NCBI RefSeq assembly: GCF_023242475.1
Contig: NZ_JALJFG010000009.1
Span: 1-64,000 of the forward strand
Reading direction: 5' to 3'
Length of the DNA stretch: 64,000 nucleotides
From: Pseudomonas sp. MWU15-20650
GTDB lineage: Bacteria; Pseudomonadota; Gammaproteobacteria; Pseudomonadales; Pseudomonadaceae
In this document: positions 62,389 to 64,000 of the stretch, in pieces
Position numbering within the stretch: position 1 is the stretch's first letter
How the letters are laid out: each line of letters begins with the position of its first letter
Notes under the pieces: model-generated
What the model was told of the DNA's origin: nothing
The model's database searches: none
Seen by the model: the letters and a program-made list of their open reading frames with translations, nothing else
Made by a program: the position numbers and the translations under genes

Positions 62389-62431
62389 GGAATAAATATT
62401 CCTTGAATTCAATAGATGGAATAAAAATTCA
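62389..62431. promoter_or_regulatory. Cluster of AT-rich palindromes upstream of the oxidoreductase
   Basis: GGAATA-AA-TATTCC (62389-62402), the perfect 10-mer TTGAATTCAA (62403-62412) and GGAATAAAAATTCA (62418-62431, a second copy of the first at 29-bp spacing). It lies 44 bp upstream of the minus-strand ATG. Spacing near three helical turns suits two dimers, for example of an RpiR- or LacI-type repressor (inference). The rest of the 281-bp gap to the next gene shows nothing I can name. Confidence 0.5.
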
Positions 62432-62626
62432 TTCATCAGCCTGGTTAATGCACGCATATTCAGGCCACGGCCAAAAGCCAGCAGTTAACAAAACATAACG
62501 TAGCGTCGATTGTCAGACGATTCCAAAGCCCGATAGGATGGCCCCTGCTTCCCAGGCGCTCTAGATTGCAGGTTTCAAGCCCTGGAAGCGGAGACGACCT
62601 AACAATAATAAAGGGGAGAAAGGTCT

Positions 62627-63676
62627 ATGAGTGAGCCTGTCATGGGGTGGGCCGTTTGCCGCCCACGTGCCGCACGCAGGGTTGCGGTGCTGGCCACAGC
62701 GCTCTCGCTGCTGGGGGTGTTGTTGACGCCCGCGCTGGCCGCTGGCGAGACCAGCACACAGCCGGTATTTGCGATTGAATCTCCCAAGGCCGCCAAGGGC
62801 CTGATGATCGATGTCGTCCACGCCGGCGCTCGCCTGGTGGCGGTCGGTGATCGCGGGCACATCCTCTATTCCGATGACCAGGGCAACACCTGGGCCCAAG
62901 CCAAGGTCCCTACCCGGCAACTGCTGACGGCGGTGTTCTTTGTCGATGACAAGCAGGGCTGGGCGGTCGGCCATGATGCGCAGATCCTCGCCAGCATCGA
63001 CGGTGGCGCCACCTGGACCCAGCAATATCAGGACCTCAAGCGCGAAGCCCCGCTACTCGACGTGTGGTTCAACGACGCCCACCACGGCCTGGCCGTGGGC
63101 GCCTACGGTGCGCTGATCGAAACCACCGACGGCGGCAAGACCTGGGAGGATGTCAGTGAGCGCCTCGACAACGAGGACCAGTTCCACCTCAATGCCATCG
63201 CGTACATCAAGGATGCTGGCCTGTTTATCGTCGGCGAGCAGGGCAGCATGTTTCGCTCCAGCGACGACGGCCAGACCTGGGAAAAACTCGAAGGCCCTTA
63301 CGAGGGCTCGCTGTTCGGCGTGATTGGCACCGCGCAACCGCGCACCTTGTTGGCCTATGGCCTGCGTGGAAACCTGTACCGTTCCGCGGATTTCGGCAGC
63401 ACCTGGGAGCCCGTCGAATTGACCGCCACGCGAGGCGCCCTGGAGTTCGGCCTGTCGGGAGCGACGTTGCTGGAGGACGGCTCGCTGGTGGTGGTCGGTA
63501 ATGGCGGCAGCGTGGTGGTCAGCCACGACGATGGCCAGACCTTCAGTGTGTTCAACCGCCCGGACCGCATTTCACTCTCGGCCGTCACGGCGGCGGGCAA
63601 TGGCAACTTGATTCTGGTCGGGCAGGGCGGTGTTCGAGTGGCCACGCCGACCGGCGCCGAACCCACAAAACAATAA
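62627..63676 (+). CDS. YCF48-like secreted beta-propeller
   Basis: 349 aa. Signal peptide (AVLATALSLLGVLLTPALAA, near 18-38), then seven-fold repeats of the type GDRGHILYSDDQGNTW, GHDAQILASIDGGATW, GAYGALIETTDGGKTW and GEQGSMFRSSDDGQTW, i.e. Asp-box/YCF48 blades. In pseudomonads such proteins usually precede an RND exporter, as here (15 bp), so it is probably a periplasmic partner. No enzymatic motif. Confidence 0.82.
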   Translation: MSEPVMGWAVCRPRAARRVAVLATALSLLGVLLTPALAAGETSTQPVFAIESPKAAKGLMIDVVHAGARLVAVGDRGHILYSDDQGNTWAQAKVPTRQLLTAVFFVDDKQGWAVGHDAQILASIDGGATWTQQYQDLKREAPLLDVWFNDAHHGLAVGAYGALIETTDGGKTWEDVSERLDNEDQFHLNAIAYIKDAGLFIVGEQGSMFRSSDDGQTWEKLEGPYEGSLFGVIGTAQPRTLLAYGLRGNLYRSADFGSTWEPVELTATRGALEFGLSGATLLEDGSLVVVGNGGSVVVSHDDGQTFSVFNRPDRISLSAVTAAGNGNLILVGQGGVRVATPTGAEPTKQ

Positions 63677-63691
63677 GAAGGCGGGGAAAGA

Positions 63692-64000
63692 ATGAGCAGT
63701 CATCACAACGATAAAGCGACCCTTCTTGAGCGCCTGATCTTCAACAACCGCCCGGCGGTCATCGTCATCTGCCTGTTGGTGAGCGTATTCCTGTTCTGGC
63801 AGGCGACGTTGATTCGCCCGTCCACCAGCTTTGAAAAAATGATCCCGCTCAAGCACCCCTTCATCGAAAAGATGATGGAGCACCGCAACGACCTGGCCAA
63901 CCTGGGCAACACCGTGCGCATTTCGGTGGAAGCCAAGGACGGTGACATCTTCACTCCGGCCTACATGGAGACCCTGCGCCAGATCAACGACGAGGTGTTC
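63692..64000 (+). CDS. RND/MMPL-family exporter, N-terminal fragment (cut by window end)
   Basis: 103 codons are visible from the ATG at 63692 with no stop. A short cytoplasmic start (MSSHHNDKATLLERLIF), the first membrane helix (AVIVICLLVSVFLFWQAT) and then the periplasmic loop (FEKMIPLKHPFIEKMM, NTVRISVEAKDGDIF) fit the hydrophobe/MMPL-type RND family. GAAGGCGGGGAAAG precedes the start. Confidence 0.75.
   Translation, partial: MSSHHNDKATLLERLIFNNRPAVIVICLLVSVFLFWQATLIRPSTSFEKMIPLKHPFIEKMMEHRNDLANLGNTVRISVEAKDGDIFTPAYMETLRQINDEVF

Overview
The window is chromosomal DNA of a fluorescent pseudomonad, most likely from the Pseudomonas fluorescens group. The evidence is high GC with long GC-rich shadow ORFs opposite every real gene, many P. 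fluorescens-type REP/REPIN palindromes (GGGGGCTTGC-type and GAGGGAGCTTGCTC-type), a locus in the same gene order as the P. aeruginosa H2 type VI secretion system, and a PraB/AlkB alkane locus. No rRNA, tRNA, CRISPR array, insertion sequence, phage gene or origin was seen.

Layout. (1) 0-3 kb: IclR regulator, DSD1-type amino acid deaminase and PfkB sugar kinase in one operon. (2) 3.1-6 kb: a small parvulin and a cytoplasmic three-PAS hybrid histidine kinase, both minus strand. (3) 6.1-12.1 kb: ketone-body module (GntP-type permease, bdhA, acetoacetyl-CoA synthetase) with a good sigma-54 promoter and its probable activator HbcR; two matching inverted repeats flank a REPIN between promoter and activator gene. 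(4) 12.1-17.6 kb: yejABEF peptide ABC transporter, whose last gene lies 12 bp before hbcR. (5) 17.7-19.2 kb: a second parvulin, a doubtful small ORF and an aldo/keto reductase. (6) 19.3-40 kb: a complete H2-like T6SS: hcp (divergent), tssA-B-C-E-F-G-clpV-sfa-orfX-fha-tssJ-K-L-M-stp1-stk1. It includes a 43-residue lipoprotein gene. There is no vgrG, PAAR or recognisable effector. (7) 40-43 kb: two small unknown genes and an EIIC-EAL fusion, which looks like a PTS sugar-channel domain used as the sensor of a cyclic-di-GMP phosphodiesterase.

(8) 43-60.8 kb: an alkane/fatty-acid catabolic island. A Baeyer-Villiger monooxygenase, an SDR and a metal-dependent-hydrolase-family protein run leftward, and an alpha/beta hydrolase diverges from them. 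AlkB follows, then three tandem PraB-like secreted proteins, a FadL channel, FadE, a FabG4-type reductase, a MaoC hydratase, a FadI-type thiolase and FadD. Together they could take up alkanes, oxidise them terminally (AlkB) or sub-terminally (BVMO plus esterase), and feed a complete activation and beta-oxidation set. Rubredoxin, rubredoxin reductase, alcohol/aldehyde dehydrogenases and a dedicated regulator are absent and must lie elsewhere. AT-rich palindromes sit upstream of alkB and fadE. (9) 60.8-61.3 kb: a chimeric tandem triplication made of the fadD 3' end, a REPIN and the 3' end of the next gene. (10) 61.2-64 kb: Gfo/Idh oxidoreductase with palindromic upstream sites, then a YCF48-like secreted propeller and the start of an RND exporter cut by the window edge.

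Starts, domains and families were judged by reading the sequence only. Motif positions are read directly or counted approximately. Family names rest on recognition, not on database searches.
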